Shown in pieces: positions 30,096-41,976 of a stretch of 64,000 nt of DNA (positions within the stretch are counted from its first letter, which is position 1; every line of letters starts with the position of its first letter). The translations under genes were made by a program, and so were the position numbers. A model generated the notes under the pieces. The model saw only the letters and a list, made by a program, of their open reading frames with translations, was not told the DNA's origin and ran no database searches. The stretch is from Closterium sp. NIES-65 (Eukaryota; Streptophyta; Zygnematophyceae; Desmidiales; Closteriaceae): NCBI GenBank assembly GCA_948144175.1, contig CANXME010001279.1, positions 124,001 to 188,000 of the forward strand. The letters are read 5' to 3'.

Positions 30096-31272
30096 GCGTC
30101 CTCGAGGCGGAAGAAGCAGCGAGCCTCATTGTGCCCCATCTTGCCGCAGAGCTCACCAGACCCGTGCGTCTGACGTACGGGCAATGACCACTACCCCTAG
30201 AGCCGCGCTGGACAACCCATTCACGAAGCTGCTGGGGCGAGAGAGTCTCTTGCCAGCGTGGCTGCTGCTACTGTCCACCCCCAGAGCCGCCGTCGCCACG
30301 AGCTGCACCCCCAGACGTCGCCCCAAAGCCTCTACACCTACCAGCTCCACCTCGACCGCCATCCGAGCCCCCTCCACCCACCCCAGTGCCTCCACCATCT
30401 CCGCCACCTCCACCGCCGCCACCATCTCCACCGCCGCCACCATCTCCTCCACCCCCTCCACCACCACCGCCACCGCCCCTGCCACCACCCCCACCAGTGC
30501 CACCCCCTCCATCCTTGCCCCCCTTGCCCTTGCCACTGCGACACTTCCCATTAGGATCTGACGCAACACCGACCTCCTTAGCACGAAGGAAGTCATCAGC
30601 AACAACGAGTCAGCATAGGGCATGAGAAGAGAGGGGGAACACCCCTAAAAAAGGAGGGGAGGGGGGTGCCACGGGAGGTGGCAACAGCGCGGGCACTACC
30701 TTAGCCAACAGCGTGGGCTCAGTGACGTCGAGGGAAATGAAGTGGTCCCTAACGACGCGGAGGGAGCCTGGAAGGCGAGTCACAAGGAAGCAAAGAGTGA
30801 TGTACATAAAGGGCAGAACCCCAGCCAGAAAGGTCGAATTAAGAGCAGCGCGGTAGCGAGTAGAGCGGAGGTGGGCCATAAGATCAGCGATGGTGGGGAA
30901 GTCAGACTGCTCAATAAAAAGGTACGGTAACATGAGACGGCCTAGGGCAGTAGTAGAGGGGGAGGAGTAGCACTTGACTACGTTGTCATAGAGCTTCTTG
31001 GCCGTCATAAGCTGGCCGAAGTGGGGCCTTTCATATAGCGGGAGGTGGTTGCGAACAACATGGCGGGTGTTAGCATCGCGCGTGAGCCACTGCGAACGAG
31101 CTACACAATCAGCTGTCTCATCAGGGGCGGGAAGGGACCCAGACGTATGCTCTAACAGGGAGACGTCGTCCTTAGCCACGCTTTGCAGGTATAGCTAGAG
31201 ATCCTATAGCCAGGAGTCAAACTTAATCGGGCAACCCTCTGCGTCAAAAGTAAGGACAATAATGGTTGCCAT
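30096..31272 (-). pseudogene. gag: copia H gag, split by copia G
   Basis: ATG at 31272 begins MATIIVLTFDAEG, aligned to MASPQVLVFDAEG of copia C. Stops occur soon after (positions of Gln/Asp in relatives). The long readable part is 31179-30610 (ARSQWLTRDANTRHVVRNHL, GRLMLPYLF). Near 30140-30200 a zinc knuckle CGKMGHNEARCF is seen in another frame, then the copia G insertion. Confidence 0.75.
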
Positions 31273-31872
31273 GGTAGGTTGCAGCAGCAGCAGCGGTGTC
31301 CATGGCAGCAGCAACATTAGTAGCGGCAACAGCGACAGCAGCTGCAGCAAGGGCGGCGGCATCAGCAGCAGCACCACGGTGCAAGGGCGCGGGGTAGGGT
31401 AGTATGGGCCTTAAGGGGCAGGGCCGCGCGGGCCATAAGGCAGGGCAGCGGTGGCGCGGGGGGGGCAAAGCAATGCGTGGCAATGCGCGTGAGGCAGCGT
31501 GGGCAACGCAGGCAGTGAAAACAGTGCAAAGCTGTGGCTTAGGCAACAACGCTTGGCGGTGGCAGGGCAAGAGAGTGGGTAGGCAGCACGGCGGCAGCAG
31601 CGCAGCAGCCGGCCACAGCGCAGTTTGCGACAGGGCAGGGCAGCGGCACGCGCTGCAGCTTGCAGGGCAGCGCAAAGCATGCTGGCAGTGCGTGGGCAGC
31701 ATGTGAAGCAGCACAGTAGTGGGCAGCGTGAGAAGCGCGGGTAGCACGTTCGCAGCGCGTGGGCATCGCACAGGTAGTGAGGCAGGGCAGCAGATGGGGC
31801 AGCGTTAACTGTGGGCCCGGAAAAACAATGGTCCTTAAAGGGCGGTCCTAAGAACTTAACTGCTCTATACCT
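31273..31872 (-). promoter_or_regulatory. copia H leader and PBS
   Basis: The leader has GCAGCAGCAG and GGGCAGCG repeats, then GGGCCC and a weak hairpin. The PBS complement GCTCTATACCT is at 31862-31872 beside the LTR. No gene is seen. Confidence 0.6.
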
Positions 31873-32124
31873 TGTTAAAAGGAGAGCAAAAAATGTGTGA
31901 TTAGGTCTAGGAAGAAGGATACAAACAAGGTGTCGAGAGAGCTTGTGTATGTTAGAATTACAGCTAGAATGCAAGAGCCATAACTAGGGTTTGGGCTAGT
32001 TAGGCAAGAGAGAATGAGCAAAGGAAGGGCTTTCACTAGCAAGCAGGTGGATACATATAGGAAACCCTAAGGGGCCGTAATCACTATAGAGTACCCCACT
32101 GCAGGCTATACAAACTACACAACA
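31873..32124 (-). repeat. LTR shared by copia H and unit K
   Basis: The LTR is 252 bp, starts TGTTAAAAGG and ends ACACAACA, with the clade core (GAGTACCCCACTGCAGGC). On its low side is the PBS of H. On its high side is 3'-terminal interior sequence of another element. It therefore serves as 5' LTR of H and 3' LTR of K. Confidence 0.65.
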
Positions 32125-33061
32125 AAGTGGGGTATGATCAGCACAACAAGCAGCACTTCATTGTTTACAAATATAAGCAAAGCTAGAGGCTATCACAGAG
32201 GGCTACTTAGGAGGAGGAGGGACTATGAGAGGAGAGGAGGTAGTGGGCGGCAGCTGGAGCTGTCGACATACGGTGCAACTGGAGCAACTGGCACATGGGC
32301 AACTGGAGCAACTGGCACACAAGCAACTGGAGCAACTGGCACACAGGCAACTAGAGTAACTGGCTCCGCGGCTAGACGAGCGGCAGGAGCAACTGACTCT
32401 CGGGCGACTGGAGCAACAGGCTCACGAGCGACTGGAGCCACGTGCTCACGGGTGACTGGCGCAACAGTCTCACGGGCGACTGGAGCTACTGGCTTCACGG
32501 CGGCCACCCCCTCTTCAACCTCCCCCATTGTCCCAAAACTCCCGTTCACACACCCCTTGCTGCACCCCTAGCTTCACTCCCACGACACCCCCCTAGCACC
32601 ACTCCTTCGGCTCCCACACACCCACCCCCCTCAGCGGCAGCTACAGCAGTGGGAGACGGAGAAGGAGGAGGAGCAGGGGACGGCGCACACACCCGCCACC
32701 CCCACACCCACCACCCCATACCCTAAACGCAGGTGGCGCACGGGTCCCCGAGGCGCTACGTCGGGCGACGAGAAGGGCGGCGCGCAGCCCCCGGGGCGCT
32801 TCGATGGGCGACGAGAGGGAGGGGCGACGCGCGGGCCGGACCCGTCGACAAGCGACGGGAGGGGAGGACGCGCGGGCCCCGGGGGCGCCACGACAGGCGA
32901 CGAGAGGAGGGGCGACGCGCGGGCCCCCATGACGCGACGACGGGCGGTGGGAGAAGGGGCGACGCGCGGGCCCCCGGGGCGCCACGACGGGCGACGAAAT
33001 CGCCGCGCGTTCCCGGGGCGCGCGGCGGGCAGGAAACCGCTACGCGCCCCGAGCGCATGGC
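32125..33061 (-). mobile_element. non-autonomous copia-like unit K (interior only)
   Basis: It starts like element I (AAGTGGGGTATGATCAGCACAAC against AAGTGGGATGTAATCAGCACAAT) and keeps the same order: a GGAGGAGG stretch, ACTGGAGCAACTGGC repeats, C-rich CCCACACACCCACCCCCCTC, then GC-rich leader repeats. No gag or pol similarity is present. Its 5' LTR is missing because gypsy E begins at 33062. The open frame 32134-32571 (TGATG repeats) reflects the repeat, not a gene. Confidence 0.55.
32275..32500. repeat. ACTGG minisatellite in unit K
   Basis: About nine tandem units of 24-30 bp with core GCAACTGGAGCAACTGGCAC or GCGACTGGAGC. A shorter version lies in element I (8300-8400). Confidence 0.8.
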
Positions 33062-33440
33062 TGTGAGAGTACGACGACTTATGCCAGCTATGCTTGCTTG
33101 CCTTTACTTTATCATGCTATTTCTAGCATAGGATAATCATATGCATGCATGAATTGCTTGATTTCCTAGGCTAGGTGCTTTCCTATATTTTATTATAGTT
33201 ATAGCACCGAGCTAGGTTACGTGCACCAAATTCTAGCCTTTTCGGTTGCCACCGAATTGCCTTCTACCGAATTTGGTAAGGGTCTGTTCGGGACTCTACG
33301 CGGCCCGCGGAACCTTCGCGTAACACCTGGTTATGGGGCCTTGTGTCGAGCCTATATATAGCCTCGTGTTGTACCCAGGTGATCATTGAATTCGACTCAA
33401 ATCTCATTCTCTTTTCTGAGCTCGATCCTAGATCCTCACA
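33062..33440 (+). repeat. 5' LTR of Ty3/gypsy element E
   Basis: The LTR is 379 bp, TGTGAGAGTACG to TCCTCACA, with TATATATA at 33353-33360. The PBS TGGTATCAGAGCC follows at 33443-33455, a perfect initiator-tRNA match. The start is inferred from the TG and from the end of unit K. Confidence 0.75.
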
Positions 33441-33599
33441 CTTGGTATCAGAGCCCGTTTACACGCGAAGCTCTTTCGACCGCTAAAAACCAGTCTTCAA
33501 AAAACCGCGGGGGCGACGCAGGCAAACATCGATTTCGGGTACGTAAAACCGGTTCCGTTTTTTTCGCTCCCCCTCGATTTGGTTTTTCGGACGCGTTGA

Positions 33600-34009
33600 T
33601 GTCTGGCATGGAGGGCCAAGGCGATAACTACGCGACTACGAGCAACATCGCGAGCCTCCGCACCGGCATCGAGCAGACGCAGGCGGCGCTTCGTTGATTC
33701 GAGGCTTTTCTGACAAGCCAACCAGGGTTCGCCACCGCAGCAGCAGCGACTGCAGCACCGACAACTCCAGCAGCAGTGGCGACACCGACATTTCACGGAC
33801 CAATGGCACCACTATCGCCGAAACTCGAAGCAGCACGACCGAGGCTCCCGGAGGCGTTCGATCCAAGCGGGGAGGGATCCGACGTCTGGCGATTCGTGGC
33901 CACCCTCGAAATTTACTTCGAGGCCATTGGCTCTTTGACCCCGCAACACGACGCAGCAAGAATTCGGCTCGCAGCGACACTATTACGTGGACCGGCTCTC
34001 GAATGGATT
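33600..34009 (+). pseudogene. gag: gypsy E gag, N-terminal part
   Basis: ATG 33600 opens MSGMEGQGDNYATTSNIASL. A TGA at 33695 (likely CGA to TGA) is followed in the same frame by the retrotransposon gag core: LPEAFDPSGEGSDVWRFVAT, a YFEAIG turn and AARIRLAATLLRGPALEW. The element is cut by the LTR of copia A straight after EW. Confidence 0.75.
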
Positions 34010-34131
34010 TGAGAAAGTTGAAACGAGAATGACTGCACTAAGGAATGAAAGTGGTACAAATATGCAACCCTAGAAATGTGTACCCCATATGGGCTACCCC
34101 AGTACAACCTACACAACATTATAATTTGACA
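34010..34131 (-). repeat. 3' LTR of copia A
   Basis: The LTR is 122 bp with the clade core (GGGCTACCCCAGTACAACC). Confidence 0.85.
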
Positions 34132-34341
34132 AACCCCCATAGGCAAAGAGGGGGAGAACAAGGGGTCACAAGACCAGTCAAGCAAAGCAAAGCAAAGCTC
34201 AGGGTGGATCACAAAGTCACCACACATTCCGAGCACAAGTTCAAGGCCAGACGGCCAGTTCACATGCAGGAGCACATGTATATATATACAAGGCTAAACA
34301 AGCAAGAGCAAGAGTATATATATGTGACAGTACAAGCAAGG

Positions 34342-37300
34342 TCAAGAAGTGAGCAAGTGAGGCAAGACAGGCACAAGACCAAGCTGAGTACAGAAGTGCT
34401 GATGATCACAAGGCGCAAGTGCCTTGGTGAAGATATCTGAAGTGTTGGCCTTAGAGGCCACGTACGCAAGTCGCAACTGACCACGCTGCTGCAGCTCACA
34501 AGCAAGAAAGTAGCGGAGAGCAATGTGCTTCGTTCTGTGCTCCAGACGCTGCTCGCGACACAAGGCCAGCATGACCTTGTTGTCTATGTACAGCACTGGA
34601 AGAGAACGAGGCGGCTCTCTGAGGTCACTCAGCAGGTAGGTGAGCCAGCGAAGCTCCTGAGCAGCCATGGCTCCTGCGTAGATCTCACCCTCACAACTGG
34701 AGCCGAGAACAGAAGACGAGCGAGTAGCCCGCCACAAAACAGAGCCGGAACCAAGGCTGAAGGTGTAACCGTGTGACGACCGCTGTGTAGCCTGGTCATC
34801 AGCCCAAGAAGCGTCTGCATGCCCAGTGAGGACCACTGGACTCTGCCCTCCAAGCACTAGCCCCATGCCCGACGTACTGCACAAGTAGCGCAACACCCTC
34901 TTCGCTGCAGCCATGTGCTCCGGTCTATGTCTCCCATGAGCAACATAGCGTGCCAAGATGCTAAGAGGGTATGCAAGGTCAGGTCGTGTGCAGGTCATCA
35001 GGTACATGAGGCAGCCAACAAGCTGTGGGTACGGGCCACTCGACTCTACAGACTCATCCAAAGGCATAGCTAAGAGCGAGTGGCGAGTAGGTAGAGGAGT
35101 GGCCTGAGGCGAGGAGTACGTGAAGCCGAAGCGCTGAAGGACCTACTGCACCATGTGTGACTGAGTCAGGGTAATGGTGCGGCGTGCTCTGTCCCGGGTG
35201 ATCTGCAAGCCAAGGTAGCTGCGCAGTTCACCCAGGTCTGTGCACGTGTGTCTCTTCTGCACCTCGGACTTCACGTGGGCGAGTCCAGCAGTGTCAGCAG
35301 TGGCAAAGACCAAGTCGTGGACGTACACGAGGATGTAGAATGGCGGCAAAGAGGTGTCGGTGCGCAGAAACAGCGATGGGCCGGCAGTAGAGGGAACAAA
35401 CCCAAGAGCCGCAAGCGTAGTCCTCAGTGTGTCGTGCCACTCACGGGGTGCCTGGCGGAGACCGTAAACTGGCTGCCGGAGGCTCCACTGGGAGCCAGGA
35501 GGAAAAGTCCCAGTGAAGCCAGGTGGGCGGCGCAGCCAGATCTCCTCGTGCAGGCTACCCTGCAAGAAAGCAGTGCTGAAATCAAGAGAGTGAAGCTCGT
35601 AGTTGCGCTGAGCAGCTACGTGCAGCAGTACCCGAAGAGTGGTCATCTTTGGGGTGGGAGAGAAGGTCTGAAAGTAGTCAACTCCCTGCCGTTGACTAAA
35701 GCCACGAGCCACGTACCGCGCCTTGAAGACAGGTGGAGAACCTGGCGGCCGCTTCACCCTGAAGGTCCACATGCCAATGACGATGTTCGCCCCAGGTGGG
35801 GGAACCGCGTCAAGATAGGTGCCTGTGGACTTCCAGGAAGCCATCTCTGCATCCATAGCTGCCTGCCACTGAGACGAGTGAGGACCCTCTATCGCCTCCG
35901 CGTAAGAGCGCGGAGTCGGGATGTCAAGTGCATCCGGGTCTCCCTCAGGGGTAAGCAGTATGGACACGAGATGAGGTGAAGCAGCAGCCAGACACTCGAA
36001 CTCCTCCTGCCTGTCCTCAAGGACGTCCGTGGTAAGAGCACACTCACCCCCGACGGACGGAGGACAGACAGACGTAGACTCAGCAACGAGACTAGCAGCG
36101 TAGTCTAGACGACAGCGAGCAGCAAAGTCGACGAGCTCAGCAACTAGGGCAGACGCAGCAGTGGACTCAAAGGAAGGGTCAGTGACAACAGTAGCAAGGA
36201 GACGCGTGATAGAAGGACTGGCAGTACGAAGAGAGTCCGACAAAGGGTCGGCAAGAGCAGGAAGAGAGGACTTAGGAGGAGAAGGCAAAGGGGCACGCAG
36301 AGGAGCAGTGGACGGACGCAGAGACATCCGGTGCGTGCCAGGGACAGGAGGAGGACGCTGACGCGAACCGCGACCACTAGTGCGAGCAGCACGAACAGGT
36401 GACGCAGGATGAGACGCAGGCTCACGACGCTCAGCAAGACCTCCAATAGGACCAGTGTAGGGAGAAGGAGCAGGCAGTGGGGAGGCCGGCGGTAGCTGTG
36501 ATTGGGACTGGACAGGCAGTGGACACTCTAAGGGAGGAGGAAGACCAAGAACCTGCTGAAGGAGCGGAACGAAGTACGGCCGAGGCCGCGCGACGACTCC
36601 AGACACAGCAGGGACAGCACCAGCGCCAACAGCACCTCCAGCTGCACCAGCAGCACCCGCAGCAGGACCAGTGCCAGCAGCACCTCCTGCTCCAGTACCT
36701 CCAGCAGCACAAGCAGCACCCGCAGCAGGACCGCCTCCAGGACTGACAGCAGTAGCGTCAGCTCCAACACCCTCAGCAGTTCCAGCTCCAGGCAAACCCG
36801 CAGGCCCAGCAGCTCAAGAACTCGCGGCACGAGCACCTCCGGGACCGGCAGCACCAGCACCCTCAGCAGCCGAAGAAGCTCCAGCAGTACGCCTTCAGTG
36901 CCGGGCAAACCACTCGCGCAGATCCTGTGGAGAGAGTGGCTCCCGCCGAGACGAAGCACCCGGAGATCTTCCAGGCCCCGCACCGCCAGACGCCACACGA
37001 GCAGGCCCAGCGGCCGCAGGCTCCGCACCCCCAGGCTCAGCAGCTCTAGACGTGGCACCCCCAGGCGCAGCACCTCCAAACGGAGCACCTCCAGGCTGAG
37101 CACCCGCAGGCTCAGCACCCCCAGGCTCAGCACCCCCAAGCGTAGAACCTCCAGGCTCAGCACCCCCAGGCTCAACACCCCCAGGCTCAGCACCCCCAGG
37201 CTCAGCACCCCCAGGCTCAGCACCCCCAGGACTACCACTTGTAGGCCCAGTACCCGCAGGCGTAGCACCCACACGCTCAGCACCCCCAGCAGCACCAGAG

Positions 37301-40300
37301 TCACCAATAGCCTTGACAGGCTCGACTGCGTCTACCTGGGACACATCTGAAGGGGCAGGACCCTGAGGGGGGAGGGGGTCTACCGGAGGGGGACCTGGCA
37401 CAAGGAAGAGCGGTGGCGGGGGGAAGGACGGAGTGCGGTAGGGGAAGAGGCGGTAGTAGGGGACCGACTCGTCAAACGTGACGTCCTGGGAGGACAGAAC
37501 ATGACGAGAGGAGGGGTGGTAGAACTGCCACCCTGGCGCGTCAGGGGGGAAGCCAAGGAAGACGCAACGAGCAGCACGAGGGGACAGTTTGTCCACAGAC
37601 AAGTCGCGGACAAACGCCCGAGATCCCCAGACACGGAACGCAGACGCATCGCCTACCTTCCCCGTCCACAGCAAAGCTGGGGAGGTCTCCGGCATGGAGA
37701 CCCTGGGGTGAAGGTTGATCTGATGCGCCGCGTAACGAACCGCAAACGGCCATAGAAAATGGGGGGCAGCCGCATGCATCATGGACGTACGGGCGACGTC
37801 CATGACCATGCCAATGCGGCGCTCAGCAATCCCATTTTGGTGTGGAGAGTCCGGAAGCGTTAAGGTCTGGCAGATGCCTCGCGCACGGCAGTAGGCTCGC
37901 AGAAGGCCAGAGGAGAACTCTCCGCCGCGGTCAGAGTGCAGACGCAGAACAAGAAAGTCTGAGCCAAAGCTCCTCCTGAGCTGGAGACGAGCTACGCAGA
38001 TCCAGTCGATCAACACCTCAGTGACATCACCCTTGCTGCGCAAGGGGAAGACTGTGGTGTAACGCGAGTAGTCGTCAACCACCAGCAGGAAGTAGCGCTC
38101 GTTACCCTGTCCACGGACGCGGGCCGGGCCCCACACGTCCATGTGAAGCGTCTGCAGCGGGGCCTCTGTCGGGGGAAACTGAGAGGAGTGAGGGGCAGCC
38201 CGCAGCCGCCCCTCGACACAGGGGACGCAGGAAGGGCCAGGCCCCGGAGGAAGGGAAGGGAGAGACCGAGGAAGACCAGAGACAAGGACACGGGAGGCCA
38301 TGCCTCGGAGACGAGGCAGGGAGGGGTGACCAAGGCGGTGGTGCCACAGGAAAGTCTCGTGAGACAGGAGGCGACACGAGCAGGGGGCAGACTCAGGACC
38401 AGACCTGGACGCTGCAGCAAACACCTGACCCGACGCAGCTACCTGACCATACGCAGGGACAGGAGGAGACTCAGTGGTCAGGGTGTACAGGCTCGACCCC
38501 GGGTGACGCGTAAACGTGGCCAGGTGCCGGCCTGTGCAAGCGTCCGAGTAGTGGGTCACCCGCTGACTCGCAGGAGTAAACTGGTGAACCCCCGCATCCT
38601 GCAGGTCAGCACCACTCACCAAGTTCGTAGAGAACGAGGGGAGGTAAAGACCAGACAAGGTGCCACAGGGGGCAGCCGACACGGGAGGACAGTGGAGAAG
38701 TGAGAAAGGACAGGACCCCTAGAGGGGTCTGCCAGGGAGACTGCAACCGGCCGACCAAGCGGCGTGAGTATGGTGCGGTCTCAAAAGAAGGAGCGAGAAG
38801 CCCCTGAGTCAAGTGTGAAGGTGAGGGAGGCCGAAGCCGACGCGGTACCTGAGAGCGCAGACTCACCAGCACCTGAGGACGCAGACGCACTGGCACCTAG
38901 AGCAGTAGCCTCACTCGCACCTAGAGAAGCAGCCTCACCAGTACCTAGAGCAGCAGTCTCAATGCCTGGGTCGGGCGGGAAACACCCGTAACAGTCACCC
39001 TCATCACGAATAGTCACAGCATACATGGCAGCAAGAATAGCATCAAAGTCAAGATCAAAGATAGCTACACCTGCCCTAGACAGCTCACCCCAGTGGGGGA
39101 TCTCAGTGGCCTCCGGGAACTGGAGACGCCAAGCGTCTGTCAGGCGGCCAAAGCTGCGCTGGTGGGGTGGAGACCCCCACACTGCTCACCCGCGCGGTCG
39201 CCGGTGCGTTGGACGTAGGTGCACGGACCAGTACCCCCACCACGCTGACGTGCAGCGTACCACTCACGGAGCTGCTGAGGGGGGGGGGATGTCCCGAGAA
39301 CGCTGCTGCTGCCGCTGGCGCTGACCACCACCGGAGCCACACCGCTGCGTAGCACCACCCCGACCAGCTCCACCGCCTCCACCACCGCCTCCTCCACCTC
39401 CGCCACCATCGCCGCCTCCGCTCCCACCGCCACCGCCTCCGCCGCCTCCGCCTCCACTGCCGCCACCGACACCTCCACCCCCGCCACCACTCCCACCGCC
39501 ACCCCTACTCCCTCCGCTGCCTCCACCGCCACCTCCACCACCCCCGCTAGCTCCGCTCGCTCCTCTGCCCCCCTTGCCCTTGCCAGAGCGGCGTCTCCCG
39601 CTAGGGGCAGACGCCGCACCGACGGACTCAAGACCAAGGAGGTCGGCCGCAGCAGCAGAGGCGACAGAGGGCAAAAGGGGGGAAGGGGAACACCCCTCAA
39701 AGATGGGGGTGCGAGGGTCACCACGAGAGGCTCCTACAGCGACTATGCTCTTCTCCGCTGCTAAGAGGGCCTTCTCGAGGAGGTCAACAGTGAGAGTGGT
39801 GGGACCGACTGACAAGAAGTGGTCTCTGACTACACGAAGGGAGTCAGGGAGGCGGGTGACTATGTAATAGAGAGCGATGTACATGGGGGGGGGGTTCTTG
39901 GCGCAGAACTCAGCAGGAAGCGCAGCGCGGTAGCGAGTGTCACTAGTGCAGAGGTGCGTAATGAGGTCAGCGACTGTGGAAAAGGCAGCAAGGTCAGGGA
40001 AGAGGTACGGTAGCATGAGGCAGCTCAGTGCAGCAGTGGCAGGGGAAGAGTAGCGCGCAACTACAGCGTCGTACAAGGTCTAGGCACTCTTGTACTGACT
40101 AAAGTGTACGCGCTTAGTAGTAGGCAGGTGGCGATGCACAGCAAGACGTGCAGCAGCATCGTGAGTGGCCCACTGTGAGCGAACCGTGGCGTCGGCATCG
40201 GCAGCAGGGGCAGGGGAGGCACCAGAGGTGAGGTCAAAGAGGGAGAGACCGTCTGCCCTATCGCACTGTAGGAAAAGCTGCAGGTCATCGACCCAAACGT

Positions 40301-40355
40301 CAAAGTCAATGGCCTTGCCCTCAGCGTCAAAAGCGAGAACACTGGGGGTGGCTAT
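34342..40355 (-). pseudogene. gag-pol: copia A gag-pol polyprotein, broken
   Basis: The gag start codon at 40355-40353 is ATA where copia B has ATG. The next residues ATPSVLAFDAEGKAIDF align with B. Gag is followed by polyglycine (39360-39560), a damaged zinc knuckle, protease LDSGASRSFF (about 38785), GAG-pre-integrase and integrase (LHMDVWG, LHSDRGGEFSSGLL, QNGIAERRIG) in 38682-36895, then a [GGAEP] repeat (36950-37280). Reverse transcriptase is in 36795-35143 with YVHD in place of YVDD (about 35325) and a TAG for CAG in MVQ*VLQRFGF. RNase H is in 35067-34342 with TKHIALRYFL. Confidence 0.88.
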
Positions 40356-40489
40356 GACAGCAGTAGACTAGCAGCGCTAGCTGTAGAGCAGGGGCAGTGC
40401 AGTGACAGGGGCGGTACTCTTACCAGACAAGGCGGTTCGGGCAGCTCAGCAGCACAGTAGCTCAGCAATACGGTGGATCGGAGGACTCG

Positions 40490-41088
40490 GGCTGCGCGGC
40501 AGCAACTGCGGCTCGGCGGCACCCGCGGCTTCGCTCCTCCGCTGCTCAGGCGGCTCGGGCGGCTTGGGCGGCTCGGGCGGCTCGGGCGGCTCGGGCGGTG
40601 CGGGCGGCTCAGCTGCGTAGGGCGGCAGGGCCGCTAGTAGAGCGGCGGGGCCGCAGGTAGGGCAGCGGGGCCGCTGGTAGGGCGGCGGGGCCGCAAGTAG
40701 GGCGGCGGGGCCGCAGGTAGGGCGGCGAGACCGCAGGTAGGGCGGCGGGGCCGCAGTAGGGCGACGGGGCCGGGTCGAAGGCAGGGCGACGGGGCCGGGT
40801 CGAAGGTAGGGCGCTAGGGCCGGGTCGAAGGTAGGGCGACGGGGCCAGTACTCAGGTAGGGCCACGGGGCCGGGGCCGGGGCTCAGGTAGGGCGAGGGGC
40901 CTGGGTCGGAGGTGGGGCGACGGGGTCGCCGTCGCAAGTAGGGCGACGGGGCCGGGGCCGGGGCCGGGGCGCAGGTAAGGCAACGGGGCTAGGGCCGGGG
41001 CCGCAGGGATGGCGGCGGGGCCAGGGTCGCAGTGGGGCGACGGGGCCGGGGTCGCAGGTAAGGCGACGGGGCCAGGGTCAACCCGAAA
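40490..41088. repeat. GC-rich minisatellite leader of copia A
   Basis: There are arrays of GGGCGGCGGGGCCGCAGGTA (about 20-bp units, 40620-40760), GGCTCGGGCGGCTCGG, and GGGGCCGGGTCGAAGGTAGG (40760-41080). The repeat differs from those of B and C but sits in the same position. Confidence 0.8.
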
Positions 41089-41109
41089 CACGATGCTTCA
41101 TGCCAAACC

Positions 41110-41646
41110 ATACATTCGGCACGGAGTGATCGGCACCCCCCACGTTCACCAAACCGATGGATATCGACAAATACAACGCGAAGCAGCAGCCGACAAAATG
41201 CGAATTTTGCGGTGCAGCAGGACACCAGTTTTTGGCGTGCTACAAAATGAAGAAAGCACATGCGGCACTCCGGGACGGAAACAGTGGAGCACCCCCGAAG
41301 TCAAAAAACGGGAATCACCAGTAACCGCGGATCAACCTGGCGATCGCGTAAAGATCCGAAAAGCAAGGAAAGGGGAAGACATGGCGACTTCGGAGTGGGT
41401 GAAAAAATGAGAAAATAATGCCGCAAATTTACAATGTCACGACCAACTGGCATCAGGGGAAATCGCCGAGGCGAATGAAGGCTCCGCAAAAAAAGACCCT
41501 GCACCGACCGGGAAACTCCAGCCGAACACCCACGAAAGTAAGAACTGGTTAAAAGTATCCTAAAAAGATGCTCCAACGAAGAATATTGCTTCTCGTGGTT
41601 TTCAAGCCTTCAAAAAATTCTCGGGAGGTTTAGAGGCCAAGAAAAA
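41110..41646 (+). pseudogene. gag: gypsy E gag, zinc-knuckle part
   Basis: The readable frame is TFTKPMDIDKYNAKQQPTKC, then the knuckle CEFCGAAGHQFLAC (C-X2-C-X4-H-X4-C, near 41200) and CYKMKKAHAALRDGNSGAPP. Stops follow after about 41320. It continues without a clear frame to the copia B insertion. Confidence 0.75.
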
Positions 41647-41777
41647 TGGGACAATTAGAACGAGAATGATTGCACTATGAAAGAGTTGGGTACAAGAACT
41701 AACCCTAATTGGGTTGTACCCCTTATGGGCTACCCCACTACAGCCTACACAAATGTATAAGCTATAATGTTCTGACA
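41647..41777 (-). repeat. 3' LTR of copia B
   Basis: The LTR is 131 bp and ends GTTCTGACA. The first bases are diverged from the 5' copy. Confidence 0.82.
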
Positions 41778-41976
41778 CACCCCCATAGGCAAAGTGGGGG
41801 AGAACAAGTGGTCACAAGACAAGTCAAGCAAAGCAAAGCAAGCTTAGGGTGGATCACAAAGTCACCACACAGTCCGAGCACAAGAGTAAGGCCATAAGGC
41901 TAGTTTACATGCAATATCATATATATAAAAGTAAACAAGCAAGTGCAGGTATAGAAAGAGTACAGTACAAACAAGA

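Larger units (their letters stand above)
34010..41088 (-). mobile_element. Ty1/copia retrotransposon A, 5' LTR missing
   Basis: It is bounded at low coordinates by a 122-bp 3' LTR (34010-34131, TGAGAAAGTTG to TTTGACA) and polypurine tract (34132-34142). The interior runs RNase H, reverse transcriptase, integrase, protease, gag and leader towards 41088. There the leader repeats stop and gypsy sequence resumes, with no PBS or 5' LTR. The boundary at 41088 is approximate. Confidence 0.85.

Noticed and set aside
30258-30625. Proline- and histidine-rich open frames on the plus strand
   Set aside because: They are the reverse complement of the polyglycine gag tract of copia H.
36950-37280. Regular short repeats that could suggest a CRISPR array
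   Set aside because: They are tandem GGCTCAGCACCCCCA units without unique spacers and encode the GGAEP repeat of the copia A polyprotein.
36528-37307. Leucine-repeat open frame on the minus strand
   Set aside because: It is an alternative frame of the GGAEP repeat in copia A.
41700-41715. CCCTAA-type telomere-like bases in several LTRs
   Set aside because: They occur once per LTR as part of the conserved core, not as a tandem telomere array.
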